Source: Mytilus californianus (taxonomy: Eukaryota > Mollusca > Bivalvia > Mytilida > Mytilidae). Taken from it: a stretch of DNA of 64,000 bases. The position numbers were made by a program, and so were the translations under genes. Numbering within the stretch: the first letter of the stretch is position 1; each line of letters opens with the position of its first letter. The stretch spans positions 45,058,426-45,122,425 of the forward strand of contig NW_026262679.1 in assembly GCF_021869535.1 (NCBI RefSeq), read 5' to 3'. Below the pieces are notes generated by a model. It was given only the letters and a program-made list of their open reading frames with translations. It had not been told where the DNA came from and made no database searches. Positions 1 through 15,600 of this stretch are shown piece after piece.

Positions 1-646
1 TTTATTAGCCAGTCAATATTGTCAGAAGCAGGGGACTTCATTTTAAATAGACTTCTTTAGGAAATACTTGTATGTAGAATTATATATTTTTCTTTTTAGA
101 ATGTAAAACAAGTTGAAACTAAATGTGGTTGGTAGATCTTTGTGAGGCACTGACTCATCTTTACTCAAATCCCCAATGATCTATTCAGATTCGTGATAGT
201 TTTTGGTTTATATTAATACCCCACTTGCTGAGGCAAGATTTATTATGTGTCTGCTCATTCCTTTGTCCCTCTGTACGTTATAGTTACCACTACTTCTTAA
301 CCAGTTCATGAATTTCAATGAATATGTCAGTGAATCTTTATAACTCAATTTAATACTGCAGTTTTTATTATTTATTTATTTTTTAATCAATTTATATTAT
401 TTTTAATGTTTCCTGTGACAAAATTTTAACTTTGCTATATATATATACAAATTGGGGACATACAATGTAGTTTGAAGTTTTTAATTCTGCATCCAGTATT
501 TTAGTATCACCTACCATTTTTTCTGCCGGATTTTGTAACAGGTTTTTTTAAACAGATGTTTGGAATTAAATAATAATCAATCTGATTTATATTATAATTT
601 TGGATGTCTATACATTAATATTGTAATAGTTTTTTGTGTATTCTAG
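1..646 (+). other. Intron sequence upstream of the first visible XPNPEP1 exon
   Basis: AT-rich sequence ending in a TTCTAG acceptor at 641-646. I see no exon that would encode the missing N-terminal part of the aminopeptidase, so the preceding exon should lie outside the window. No repeat is recognised. Confidence 0.6.
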
Positions 647-3600
647 GTTTACCAGACACTTTATCACAAGCAGAATGGCTGTCAAAGGTATATAGATTAT
701 TGAGAGATACTTATATTTACAGTTTTATATATACAATACTTTGCCATGAATTAGTACTCAAAATGGCTGAAGTAAAAAGATCAACAAACAAATATGCAAA
801 AACTACCATTTTTATAAGACGTTCTTCTTTCGCTTTGGAAACAAAGCCATGTTCTAATTCCGATAGAACATGGGCTGCACATGATTTACGTCACAATTGA
901 AATTGCAACGTCTGTTGTATTTTGAACAGGGCCGGGGATCAAAATGGACATTTGTGTTGGTGTTGCTTTCTAGTAAAGTAAATAAAATCATTCTTGTAAA
1001 AATAAAAAGATGTGGTATGATTACATGTATCAGTTCATTTTTATACGACCGCAAATCGTGAAACGGTTGATTTTGTTTAACATTTTGGTTTCATCAAATC
1101 AAAATGGCTGCCTTTTGAATGTGTATTATAGGTCTGGATGACATAATTATTTCTTAAATATTTTATCACTCAAGAGAAAAAAATGTTTTAACCGGATGGA
1201 TTTAATACTTAATGGTATGACCAAGAGAACGTAATTTGAAATAAACATTTATTAACATTTTTATAAGCTGCATTGCATACAGAATTTAATTTCCTGGGTT
1301 TAATCATATATTGTAAATGATTAGACTTTATAGTTATATGGAATTGTATTCCAACTCATTTGAAAATTCAAAAACTTTATATTGATAGGAATTACCTGTT
1401 GGTGGCAGAGTTGGAGTTGATCCTTACCTAATGTCTTCTGGTAAGTCATCATATAATGTCCTGTTGAAAGTCATCTTAACACATTTTGCCTTACTTAATG
1501 CATTCACATAAGTCAAAGGAACAATTGCCAGTGGACATTATTCCAGCAAAATTCAATCAATTAATCAGTAAGGTCAAAACAATCCACAGTGAATGTCTTC
1601 AATTGACTTAACAGATACAATTTCATTTGGACAAATGATGTGAAGGATTACCATTTGCCATAAATATTACCCACAGAATGATGTCTTGCCATCTTTGTAA
1701 ATAGATGGATGGATGGATGGCTGTTTTATGTCCAGTGGCAAATTAAATGTATATTCAGGACAAGAACATATATGATATGAATATAAACCCTGCTTTGTAC
1801 TAGACTGACATGCTGAGCTGTATTTTTAATTTACTAGTTCACAAGGTAAGAGTCTGCAGGAAGACATGTCACCCTACCCGTACACATTATTCTGACTCCA
1901 AGCTGACCAGTCTGCTCTTACTTCTAAATGCCGCCTGCTTAGGGGAAAAATAGCATATACCAATTTTCAAGTCTTTGGTTTGACCTGGCTGGGGTTCGAA
2001 CCCATGAACTCCCTCACTTGAGGCAAGCATGCTACCATGAGACCACAGAGGTGGTTTGTAAAAAAGAGGTATTTTAGAAACCCATTTACCTATTGATGTA
2101 ATTTCAGTGTTTTGTCTTCAGTGATTGATATATGTTAAATTTTCTTGAACAGGCCTGAGTTTAAAGTAATTTATAATTTTTTACAATAAAATAACTTTTC
2201 AGAGACTTGGAAACCAATGGATAAAGTTTTAAAAGAGGCTGGACATATGTTAGTCCCTGTATCACAGAACTTAGTAGATCTTGCTTGGGAGGATAGACCA
2301 TCTCCTCCACAGAATCCATTGATGGTCCTTCCTGATTCGTACACAGGTATCATTAGTAAAGTAATAAAAGGCCACAATACAGAAAAAAAAGCATGCAGGA
2401 ATCCCCATAACTAACATCTTTGACAAAAGGTAATGAAACAAATGTCAATGAGAAAACAACAAAATGGCATTAAAACAGACACGAAGAGAAAACAAATGTT
2501 ACACAGTTACAGACACAAGCCCTCCTGTCAAAGGATAGACATTAGTTTCCATACTTAAAACTTCCCTATTGTTTTTTATAAGGGTCAACCATTTTTGGAG
2601 GTTAGGTGCTCTCTTCACAAGAATTATATAACATATACTGAAATGTTCATGACTCATAAGTACTTTTCTCCTCAGATTTTATAAATGAGTTGCAGGCCTT
2701 CATTTTTAATTGAAATAAATGATGTGAATTGCATATTAATGTTCTTTTATTTCTGTATGCTCACACCATCCAGAATGTTGTATATATATTTATTTCGTGT
2801 TCCCATATGGTATAAAATTTTCATTTCATATCTATTTTTTGTCATTGTAATAGTTTCTTAAGAAATTAGAGGCTGATGTAACAACACAAAATGAGTCTTC
2901 GCTAATTTGAATTCATGTATAGATAAAAAAAAAAGTAATGTAGTGTGACACCAGTTCAGCAACACATGACAGCAAAAAATGCATTTTAATATTGTAAATT
3001 CATATTTTATTTTGTTGAGAGAAATCAGTAGTCAGTAATTACATGTATTGAGAAATTCTTGCCTATGTTAACTTTTTCTGAAGTGGGAAACATGGTAAAG
3101 TGTGGATGGTAAAAGAGATAAGGCAACTACATGAAATTTGATTGTAAATTTGATCAAACTACATCACCATAGGAAAAATTATGTTACAGGACAGAAATGG
3201 GAAGACAAAGTGCTGAAAGTAAGAGAAAAAATGAAGTCCAAGAACTGTGGTGCCTTCGTTGTAACACCTCTTGATGAATTAGCATGTAAGAAAGTATTAA
3301 GTATTTTATATGGACTAGGCAAATCTAATTTAGGTAAACAAGCTGTTCTGTGGAGTGAACAACAAACACACAAAATTTGATCACACAAACACATATGATT
3401 GGTTGCAGCTGCTTAACATTCAGTGCCAATTAGTACATGCATATTCAAAATGATAAGAAAAATGTCAACATTGTAGAGTAGAGTAAAGCCTGCTTTCCTT
3501 TTTTCTGATTTGAATTTTAATTTACAAGAATATAAAATGTTTTTGTCAGATATTTTTTTATATTTTTTAGCCAATTTAAGATGATGAAGTTGATATTGCT

Positions 3601-6600
3601 AGCCTTCTTTATATTCAGTTAACTTCTGCACTTTTTACACTTATTTTTATAATTATATATTTGCATTGCAACTACAGCTAATTTTCTAATGCTTTTTTGT
3701 CTCAACATATATATTTAAGTTACATTTTTTGATTAAATAATTACATTAGATGTATGTTTCATTATAATACGTTATTCTGATGGGCTAACTGCAATCTTGT
3801 GTTATTCCTTAATCAACTTCATTTCAAAATGAATTGTAACATTCATGATGACATGTGCTTCTACAATAAAGTGCACAGGTAAATAAAAGAAAAAACTTGA
3901 TAGTAATCGTATTTTCATGATCATAGCGAAAAAATGTAATTATAAGTATTGAATGCTTCTTTTAGTAACTTCATAGGGTTGTAAAAGCGTTGACCGTGCC
4001 TACATTTTTAGAATGAAGCGCTTCGGCGCTTCATACAAAATGTACTTCGGTCAGCGCTTTTACACCCCAATGAAGTTACAAAAAGAAGCATTCAATTCTT
4101 AATTGAAACATTGAACTTTGATAGGATTTTTCTTCATTTGTAGTATACATTCTTTTCAGGGCTGTTTAATTTGAGAGGTTCAGACATTCAGTATAATCCA
4201 GTTTTCTTTGGTTATGTTGTTGTTACCAAGGAAACAGTTGAGTATGTCACCTAATTGGTCTAATAAACATTTACTCTAGCTTTGGGAAAAAAAGTACCAT
4301 GTTCAGTACTTTGAGGACTCATCAGAAATTTACAAAACACTTTTAGAAAGAAGCTTGAATAAAGTAACTTTGCAATAATGTGAACTGTGATGTTTCAGTA
4401 AGATAAGGGAGATAAACTACCAGTCTACATATTTATTCTTAATGAAAAGAAAATGTAGATCTTTCAGAGAAGATACTGAGGTAGGCAAAGAAAAAAAGAA
4501 ATTATATTAAGTGAAAATCTTAATATTGGCATGTTATATTTATTATATTGATATGTTTTGTGTCAAGGGCTAACAATATGATTATGAATAGGATTTATAA
4601 AAATAGTCCTTCCCAATTTCATGGTGTTTTTTTTTTGCGTTCATTTTTTAGCATGAAAATGCTGTTCTATTCGAAATGTTTTAAGTTTTCCTCACTGGGC
4701 ACTAGATTTGTGATAATGTTAATTGAGCAATCATGAATATTCCTGAAGTTGCTCTGCATGCTTGTTTTTTTTGGCAAGGATGTGTATCACTGCACAGAAA
4801 GTTATTTTTAGATTTGAATTTGAATTTTTTATTTGTATAGATTGAGAATATTTTAGTATTCTATAATAACATTTGTGTATGAAACAACAAAACTTTGCAG
4901 GAGTTACTTTAAAAATCTAAATAAATTTGCATGCAACCCATTAGAAGCTTTTACAAAAAAAAATATATAAAACTGATAAGTAAGAATATAAGAAATATGT
5001 GTTCATTGCATTCATATAGGAAAAGTAGAACTTTGAATCTTTCATCCAAACTGCATCAAACTGGGTATAATCCTAAGCTTTATCATAATTTTTTTAGTAT
5101 CTAGGTCAGAGGTTATAGCTCAGTATCACAGCATGATCTAAGCTAAAACATGATAACTATACTTTTGATATCTTTTCAGTCTGTTTATAGATGAGGAGAG
5201 GTTAGTAAGTAGTGTAAAAGATCACTTACGTCTAAATGGCTCATCTGGTGGTAAAGTTGCTGTTACAATACATCCATATGGAGATGTAGGAAAGTTTGTG
5301 GCTGAGCTTGTGGATAAAGTGGAAGGTAAAATCTGGGTATGTATATTAAAAAGTACTATAAGATTGCTGGAGTTTTTAATTAATAAAGGAATCAAAAATG
5401 ATCCAAGTCTTTGCCTAAAAATCATTCTGCAGATTTATTTTATTGCACACAGAATGCTGTCAAGAAATGTTGTCTTTGAAAATGAATTACAATTAAAGAA
5501 GATTATTTTCTTAAAATTTAATGCAAAATACAAACACAACATTTCCAATGTCAATTTAAAAAAAAAATTCTTTAAAATTATTATATTCTTTCATTTCCTT
5601 TATCATTTTTCATAAATTCTAATATAAAGTTTTTAGTATATACATTTTATGCTCATGCAAATTAAAAATAATGTATTATTGTAGATCAATCCAAAGTCAA
5701 GTTTTGCTGTGTTTAATGCAGTTCCAAAAGTAAGTTGCAATCAATTTGCTTAATGAACAAAATTTAGTAGCTGATCAAGAAAATATAAACATAATTTTTT
5801 ATATTAATTTGTTTAATTTCTGACACAAATGAAAAAAAACTATGTAGCTTAATGTGTTAACTGAAATTTCTATTGCAGACAATTTGGAAAATGTTACTTT
5901 CTCAAGACTCTCACAATACTATATATAAATGTTTAATCGCAATGTCACATATTCGATAAATAAGTGCATCACAAAAAAGACTATTCAAATGAGAATATTA
6001 ATGAGAATATAATAGAATGAAACAAAATGTGAAAGTTACATAAATTACACTATTGCTTTCTAAAATGAAGGCGTTAATAACATTTAGTTTTCACTACTCC
6101 GAAATTTTGTTTTGAAATAGGTAAGATAAATGTACACCCATCAATTAACAACATTTACTTACAAAGAAATACAGTGAAACTATGAAAACTGAACCCTGAG
6201 AAAACCAAATTTCAGTTTAAACTGAAAAGTTTCCAAAGTAATTCCATATATGGCTATCAATTTCTGGAGTTTCATTATCAATGTTCCTCAATAAAAAAGA
6301 ATGAACCATTTTTGGATGTTATTATTTAAAGCAAAAGAGAAATTTAAGTAGTGTATATTGAATGAAATATATTTTTTTTATATATATATATTTGATGATA
6401 GATAAAATGTATTTTAGAACAGAAGATATGTTCAGCCATCACCTGTTACTGCCATGAAAGCTGTCAAAAATGCTACAGAAATAGCTGGTATGAGGCGAGC
6501 ACATGTAAGTTGTCAGTGGCATTAAGACGTTTAAAATTCAAGAGAGCACATTTTTTTTATATTTTAACATAGATATGACTTTTGAAATCTTTTTAAGCAT

Positions 6601-9600
6601 CAATGATTATTTAAAATGAATCGAGGTTTCAATAGATCATCGACCATTGACAGTCGGGAACTGAATTTTTTTTAGATTTTTCACACATTTTACATTGCCA
6701 CTTTTTTTCTTTCAAATTGTATGAAAAAATAAGAATTTATAAGAATTTAAAAAAATGGCTTTTTAAACTATATGTTATAAAATAATAAAAAGAAAAGTAG
6801 GGGTTAGCGGTCAAAATTTTTTGATAGCACAAAATGAATAAAACCAGAGGATACTGAATATCTGACAAAAGTCAAAAACAAGATCATCAAACATTCTTAA
6901 ACATAAACCCTTGAAATAACATGTTTTTTTTTATGTTGCAGCTGAAGGATGCAGTTACACTTTGTGAATATTTCTGCTGGTTAGAAACAGAAGTAAGTTT
7001 ATTTTTGTATTAATTGTAGTTGTTACTATAGTTAAAAGTCCATTGGATTTGTTGCAGGAAAAAGAAAGTTGAAAAAATTGAAATTGAAAGATTTCCACAG
7101 AACTTGAACTATTTTTTATAAAGAGGAAATTATTTGCTTAAATATATCAACAGCTTGTCCATCTTGTAGCAATGTTATTTCAAGCATTAAGGTTAAACAA
7201 TAATTATCAAATAAAAAAAAAACATCTTGTACTTAATGTTAGAAAGAAGCAATTTTTTAAAAATGCTTAAAAATGTGTTTATATGTCTCACACCATTTAC
7301 AATCTGACTTTGTGTGTTCAATGAAGGATGATCTTTTTCTAGAAGCATCTGTTGAGCACACTAATTGATATCATACAATTATATTTCAAAATTGTTGTTT
7401 ATTTTATTTTTTAGGTCCCAAAAGGAACAGTTACTGAAGTGTCTGCTGCAGAAAAATTGGAAAATATCAAAAGGTAAAGTAATTTTCAATTGTGTAATTT
7501 CAAGAGAATGCACCATATCAAATTTACAAAAAGCTATGACGTTTGATTGATTGATAATGTTTTTGTCCGTAAGATATAAAACACTAAAAGTATTTTCACA
7601 TGTTGGTTGAAAGTTAATTGTATACCCCTGGCAGTCCAGTTTCCTCCATTAAAATTTACAGCCATAAAAATGTGCCAGTGTAAAAAGTGAAGATGAATAC
7701 CAAAAGTCAAATAAACTGACTTTCAATTCCCAACTCTGAACAATTTGTTTTGTTTCACCAATATGTATCCCATGTCTCTGTTTATTCATATCAAAAATGA
7801 ATAACATGTAAAAAATATTCTGGCTGTGATTTTTGTTTTTTTGTATGATTTTTGTTTTTTTATATAAGTACCATTCAAAATGCAATTTAGCAGCAAGGAT
7901 TGACCTCTGTGACTGAAAGTTGTAAGTTGTTCAGCTGCAGTGATCACTGGCTGGTCAACACTGTAGTTGCGAGTTTCAAACCAGGCTTCAGCAAGGTATG
8001 GGGCCTCGGTTGCTGAGCCCACTAACAGTATCACTAGCATGACAACACTGAGGTTGTGAGTTTGAACCCCTAACATGGCAGGTGTGTTTGACTCCAATTA
8101 TAATTGACTGGGATTGTCAGTTTTCCTACCGAAGGTCATGGTTCTCTCTGGGCACTACCTCCCTCCATTAATACAAACTGAACACCACAATATAGTCAAT
8201 ACATGTATTGCTAAAAGTGGCATAAAACACCAACAATCCAGAAATCAATGAACACTGAGATTGTGATTTTGAACATTTTGAACATTGCTCATGGCAGGTG
8301 GGTTCATCTCAATATCAATTAACTAGGAATTACATATTTCCTGCCAAAGGACAGTGGTTCTCTCAGGGCACTCCAGCTTCCTCCACCAATAAAAACTTGG
8401 ATTCAAATTGACAAGGGTTGCCAGTTATACTGTCAAAGGTTGGTAATTCTCTGTGGGTACTGTTGTATCCTCCACCCTTAAATGGCTACTAACATGTAGC
8501 CAAGTCTACTAAAAGTGGCACTAAACACCAAAAATCAATCAATCAAAATTCAAGGACAAAAATTCAACATTTTCTAAAAATAAATAATACAACTTTCATT
8601 TTGGGTAAAAGAAATTGTGTAGAGGCGGAAAGGCATAGAGTCCCTTTAAGTTGTGTAAAAAGTGCAATTTTCAATATTTTCATTCTTATTGAACCTCTGA
8701 CATACATGTATGTTGCAAAAGCATGACATAGTGAACCTAGGTGTTGTCGTCAGCATTGTCGTCGTCGGCATCCACTTTTAGGTTGAGTGTGGTTGAAGTT
8801 TTTTTAGACATCAATGACTTTGTCAAGTCTTCATGGAATTTTATAGAATTTAGATAGAAGTTTTTTTATGACCTAAAGACATGATCCAGAGCAAAATTTT
8901 GATTAAAATTTTTTGATATGATAAATTCATAAACCTTCATGGACTATTATGAACTTGGACAGAAGCTATTTTCAAGACCAAGAAATAACATCTAAAGAAA
9001 AGGTAGATTTTTTTTTTAAATTCTGTATTTTATTGATTAAAAGTCTCACTTTATAGTCAACATTACACTTTAACATTGACAGCAGCATTGCAGGTGAGAC
9101 ACAGGGTATCTGCAGAACCTTGTACTAATTTTTTACTATTTAATTTTTCGGTTTATATATTTTTTTTAAATATGCATGCTTAACAAAGCTATATCCTAAT
9201 GTGATATGTGAATTATTTCAGAGGCCAGGAAGATTATATCAGTTTAAGTTTTGATACCATATCCAGTACAGGGGCACATGGTGCTGTCATACATTACAAG
9301 TGAGTACATGGTGTATACATTACAAGTGAGTATATACATGCTGTTGCAATATACTTAAATGCATTCAGGGTGTCATGCATTACAAGGGATTACACATATG
9401 GTATATACATTACAACAGAGTACACTCATTATGTCATACATAACATCTGAATACACACACATTTTCAAACAAAAGAAATGAGTGTACACATTCAGTCATG
9501 CATTACAGTTAAGTACACACAGTGTCAAACATTAAAAGTGAGTATATTTTTTTATGTCATCTCTTAGACATAAGTACGCACATGTTTTTATACATAATAA

Positions 9601-12600
9601 GTGAGTACACACATGATGTATTTAAATATCTAAATACCTTATTTTATCAGACCCTCAGAAGAAACAGATCTTCCATTGAGTACATCAGAGATATATTTAT
9701 GTGACTCAGGAGCTCAGTACAAGTAAGTTTTGCTGTATATATTGATTTGGCACATAAGGAAACATTTTTCTTAAATAGCCTAAACATTTTTGAAAATATT
9801 ATGTTGTAGAAAGTTTTATTCCTGCCATAGTTTCAAAATCAACAAGAACCATGCATATTATTTTTATATTTTTATAATATTTTAGCTGAAATAAAGGAGT
9901 CAGTATTATATGGTATTGCTTACTGTATCAAAAATTATTTCTTTTTAATTAGGATGACAAATTAAAAAGTCCCTTTCAGTTGATAAAGCCTAGTCCTTTG
10001 TATCTGATAATTATTGAATACTTTGTTGTAGAGATGGAACAACAGATGTTACAAGAACAATGCACTTTGGAACACCAACTGATTTTGAAAAGGTACCTGA
10101 TCATTGGCAGAACTGTTTTTGGGGATCTTTTTGCTAACAGTACCTCTAGTTAAGATTTAATGTGTATTTTGTAGCAAGATGAGATTAAAATATATAAATT
10201 AAACCATTTTTTTGTGATTCTATCCACAAATTTAGAAGTTATTAATAATTTTCTGTAATGAATGAAGTCTTTTGTTTTCCTTTAAATCAATGATATGCAT
10301 GAAAATATAGAGGAGCACAATATTGAATTTTATAATTTACACATAATTTGTAACTTTTTCAATGGTCTTTGATAGAAAAATGTTATTGCTCTCTCAGAAA
10401 ATGTTATGTTTTGTAGATTAAGCATGTCATTACTTAAAGAATTTGCATGTGTATCTTCCAGTATCAAGTCCTAAGAATAATTAACCCGGCATTAACCTAA
10501 ATCTAATTAAAAAACTGATTTATTGTTATTAAGTAATTTATTATGATTATTTCATTAATGTAGGAATGTTTTACAAGAGTTCTGAAAGGAAATATCAACC
10601 TGTGTACAGCTGTTTTCCCACAAGGAGTCAAAGGTTAGTGAAATATATAAACATTTTATTTTACCAGTCTTCTTCAACTTTTTATATATTTCACACAGTA
10701 ATTTTAACTAGTCCCCTTTTCTTTATGGTCTCAATATATTATAATCATGAAGTGTAGTATAACACAGACATTTTTATTGTTAATGAATATAAGGGCTCCC
10801 TTTGCCAAGTAGAGGCTTTTGTATGACTTTAGAGAAGTTGCATGCACATATTTTCTGCAACTGCCCGAAACCACTTTTACAGAAACCAAGCAAACTTGAC
10901 AGAAAAGAGTACTGCACCACTTGTTTGTTAATTGATTAAATTTGACGTGAATAGTATAAGAGTATGCAATTTATAGATTTTTTTTTTTTAAGAAGTATAT
11001 TGTTTCATGTTTATATATTTTATGATAATAGATAACATAATTTCTGGTGTTTTTACAAATGTTCTCTTTATACTGATATTCTGTTATAGGACACATGTTA
11101 GACACACTAGCTAGGACATCACTATGGAATGTTGGTTTAGATTATTTACATGGTACTGGCCATGGTGTGGGAGCTTTCCTTAATGTTCATGAAGGTATGT
11201 ACATTGTTGACTTGATGCAAGTTATTGTCTTGGAACATTCTTAAATATTTTTGAATTTTCAAGCATAGATATTCTTAAAGAATGTTCTGAATAACACGCA
11301 GTATTTATAAAACTATCACCTAACATTTATCTCTGTAAGGAGCACATCTCTTTTAATGCTTCAACATTTAAAGTTATACACCAATCTCAAGTTGTTACAC
11401 CAGTTGACATCATTGAACAATCGGTTCTTACTGTGATGTAATAACATAAGCATTGTAACAGAAATGTACGGGAAATGCATGAAATGTGCATGAATTCCAA
11501 GGTCTTCTATATATAGAGGAGGAATGTAGGACTAAGGCTAATTTCAATAATGTGATTATCTATTGGTTTTCTTCTTTTATTTTCCTTTCCTTGGACAGTA
11601 TATTTCTTACAAGCAGTTCATTTTTTAGCTTCCCTTTTTCTGGAATAATACATTTTCAAGCAGTGAATGAATGTAAATGAATTTAAAGCATAAAGATGAG
11701 ATAAAAGGGCAATTAGGGTATCATATGCTCATGACACAGCTCTTTATTTAAAATCAACACTTTAACATGGTTCAGTCAAGTTATGAAAGATTCAAAAAAA
11801 GATAAGTGCAATTCCAGAATCTTTTTCAGCAATTGAGAAATATGTAGTTCCTTTACACTGTGTTGTATTGTGATGATTACAGGTCCATGTGGTATAAGTC
11901 CCAGAGTTTCATTAACAGATGTGCCATTAGAAGAGGGAATGATCTTATCAGATGGTAAGTGGAACATTTTGGAACTTATTTTGCTGTACCACATCTTCTC
12001 TCACCACATCTCAGGCCAAAAATAAAACTTAAATTGTTTAATGTTGCCTACCTACCAACTGAAAAGCAGCCTAGCAGAAAAATTTTATGACACAAATCAT
12101 TTCAATTTTTTTTTTTTAAAGATATTTTCCTGCTCTAATGTTGTTTTCTTGTCTAAAACATGTAACTTATGTTGTTGCCCCAAAAACAATAACAAAAAAA
12201 ATCCCTACCTCCCTACCCAACCCTTCAATGTTGAACGAATCTATCCCATCGAACTAGAGATAAAGGATACTACAGATACAGTTAAGTCTGCCTCATATCT
12301 TGACTTACATCTAGAAATTGACAATGAGGGTCGGTTGAAAACAAAACTTTACGACAAAAGAGATGATTTCTGCTTCCCAATTGTGAACTTTCCATTTCTA
12401 TGTAGCAACATTCCAGCAGCGCCTGCATACGGAGTATATATCTCCCAATTGATACGATATCCCCGGGCTTGTTTTTCCTATCATGATTTCCTTGATAGAG
12501 GATTCCTGCTCACAAGGAAGCTATTAAACCAAGAGTTCCAAATGGTGAAGTTGAAATCATCCCTTCGTAAATTTTATGGACGCCATCACGAGTTGGTTGA

Positions 12601-15600
12601 CCATTATGGAATAACCGTTTCACAGATGATATAGGATATGTTCCTTATGTCGTAACTACAATACCCTTCCCTTTTCACGAATGTGACCTACCGAATTAGA
12701 CTATTTACCGGATTTGTAATAACAAGCAACATGACGGGTGCCACATGTGGAGCAGGATCTGCTTACCCTTCCGGAGCACCTGAGATCACCCCCAGCTTTT
12801 GGTGGGGTTCGTGTCGCTTAGTCTTTAGTTTTCTATTTGGTGTCATCTGTACTATTATTTGTCTGTTTGTCTTTTTATTTTTGGCCATGGCGCTGTCAGT
12901 TTGTTTTCGATCTATGAGTTTGACTGTCCCTCTGGTATCTTTTGTCCCTCTCTTTCCAAGGCATGGGTAGGCAACATCAAACAAAGAATTTTTTAAGGGT
13001 GGCCTATTATAAGTATTTGTGTTTTCTGAGATTTAGTATAATTGCCAATGAGACAACTATCCACCAGAGATCAAAGAGCGAGGCTGTAAACAACTACCAA
13101 AATCTAACACAAACATGGTAACTACAGATTTGCTTTTATATATGCTATAAGTATATTACAATTGTTCTGTAGAAAATAATTTGTCAGTTTAATTTAAAAA
13201 ATGTATCCCAAATTTTCTCCAAATTTTTTATACGACAGTAAAAAATTTTTGCGGTCATATATTGGTATGACATTGGCGTCGTCGTCCAGCGTCATCGTCG
13301 TCCGAAGACACATTGGTTTTCGCACAATAACTTTAGTTTAAGTGAATGGATCTCTATGAAATTTTACCATAAGGTTCAATACCACAAAAGGAAGGTTGGG
13401 ATTGATTTTGGGGGTTATGGTACCAACAGTTAAGGAATTAGGGGCCAAAAAGGGGCCAAAAATAAGCATTTTTGTAACTTCCAGACAATAACTTGTGTGT
13501 TAGTGTATTGATCTCTCTGACATTGTACCACAAGGTTCCATATCACAAAGGGAATTCTGGGATTGATTTTGGGGGTAATTGCCTCCAAATTTTAGGAATT
13601 AGGGGCAAAAAAAGGGGCAAAAAACAAGCATTTTTCTAGTTTCATGACAATAACTTGTGTGTAAGTGTATGGACTTTCTGAAATTGTACTACAAGGTTCC
13701 ATATCACAAAGGGAAAGCTGGGTTTGAGTTTGGGGGTAATTGCCCTAAATGTATAGGAATTGAGACCAAAAAGAGGCCAAAAAACAAGCATTTTTATACG
13801 CCCGTTTACGGGACGTATTATGGTATACTGTTGTCCGTCTGTCCGTCCGTCCATCTGTCCGTCTGTCCGTCCGTCTGTCGTCAACATGTCAGACATTAAC
13901 TCAAAAATGCTTTAACCAATTTGCATAAAACTTTGGTGAATTGTTTATATCTGTTGACATGAGCTCCCTTTCGATTTTTATATATTTTAAATTTTACGTT
14001 TCCGAGTTACAGGGTTTTACTCATAAAAAAAGGGGGATTTTCCAGTTTTCAGACAAAAAATCAAAAATGCTTTCAGAAGTTTGTATGAAACTTTGGTAAA
14101 TTGTTTATATATATTGATGTAAGCTCCATTTAGAATTTTATAAATTTTGCATTTTTCATTTCTGAGTTATAGGGTTTTATTCATTAAAAAAGAGGGGATT
14201 TTCATGTTTTCAGACAATAACTCAAAAATGCTGTCAGCAAGTGAATTGTTTATATCTATTGATGTAAGCTCCCTTTACATTTTCATAAATTTCTAATATG
14301 ACATTGAGAATAAATTGAACTTTATTTGTTTATAGTCTGACAACAGATTTACTAAGTATTGCGTAACAGCACAGTGTATTGCACAACAGCAAGAAATAAT
14401 TAATTGAAAATAAATTCAATTCATATAACCAATTTCAAGTTCTTTGACTACATTTATTCAGAAACCTATAATATGTCAACTTTTTTAATACAATCCAAAT
14501 TCAGACCTGTATCAAGCTTGAATATTGTGTCCATTTTTGCCCCAACTGTTCAGGGTTGGACCTCTGCGGGCGTATCCAGCTGCGCTCAGCGAAGCAGTTT
14601 ATTACAGTTTCCAGACAATAACTTGTGTTCAAGTGTATGGATCTATCTGAAATTGTACTGCAAGGTACCATACCACAAAGGGAAGGCTGGGATTGAGTTT
14701 GGGGGTGATGAATCATAAGGGGGTTCAAAAAATTGGGGGGGGGGGGATTTTTTTTCCTTTTTTTCCCTTTTTTTTTCTTTAAAATTTTCCATTTTAAGTT
14801 GGTTATTTTTTATTTATATATAAAAGCAAATAATAATGATATGGTTTGATTTCATCAAAAATTGAAATATTGGGGTTCTTTGATATGCTGAATTTAACCG
14901 TGTATTTAGATTCTTAATTTTTGGTCCTGTTTTCAAATTGGTCTACATTAAGGTCCAAAGGGTCCAAAATTAAACTTAGTTTGATTTTAACAAAAATTGA
15001 ATTCTTGGGGTTCTATGATATACTGAATCTAACCGTGTATGTATTAAGATTTTGGATATTGGACCATAGTAGGTAAATTAAAAAATTTTAAGTTCTTAGA
15101 CCACATTCATTCTGTGTCAGAAACCTATGCTGTGTCAAACATTTAATCACAATCCAAATTCAGAGCTGTATCAAGCTTGAATGTTGTGTCCATACTTGCC
15201 CAAACTGTTCAGGGTTCAACCTCTGCGGTCGTATCAAGCTGCTCCAGCGGAGCATTTTATTTGCAATTAAACTTTAAATGTTATAATTCTTCATACAGAG
15301 CCAGGTTATTATGACGATGGAAAGTTTGGTGTCAGAATAGAAAACTTGGCCCTTGTCAAGAAAGCAGACACACAGGTTTGTTATTTTAAAAGTATAAAAG
15401 AAACAATAGATAAAAACAATTTTTGTCTGATGCTATGTAAATTGGGATATTTTAGTGGTTTTACCAAAGTAGTTGCTCAGCAATTTTTGTTTTTGGTTTG
15501 GACACTTTTAGTCATATTTTAATTTTTCTCTCACCTCGAGGAAGTCGAAAAAATCCAGATTTAGGCATGCTGTTTCCGGTAGTGTGTGCGTCAACAATGT

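Noticed and set aside
634-900. 88-codon frame starting just upstream of the first exon
   Set aside because: Only 647-687 matches aminopeptidase. The remainder reads into the intron past a GT donor.
1985-2054. Possible tRNA genes at the GGTTCGAACCC motifs (also 27295-27363)
   Set aside because: No complete cloverleaf was found, the motif is fused to a long repeated body with a simple tail, and target duplications flank the whole unit. These are SINE heads.
12041-12210. N-terminal part of the 197-codon forward frame
   Set aside because: The first 55 or so codons are intron sequence and homopolymer runs read through by chance. Recognisable RT sequence starts only near 12214.
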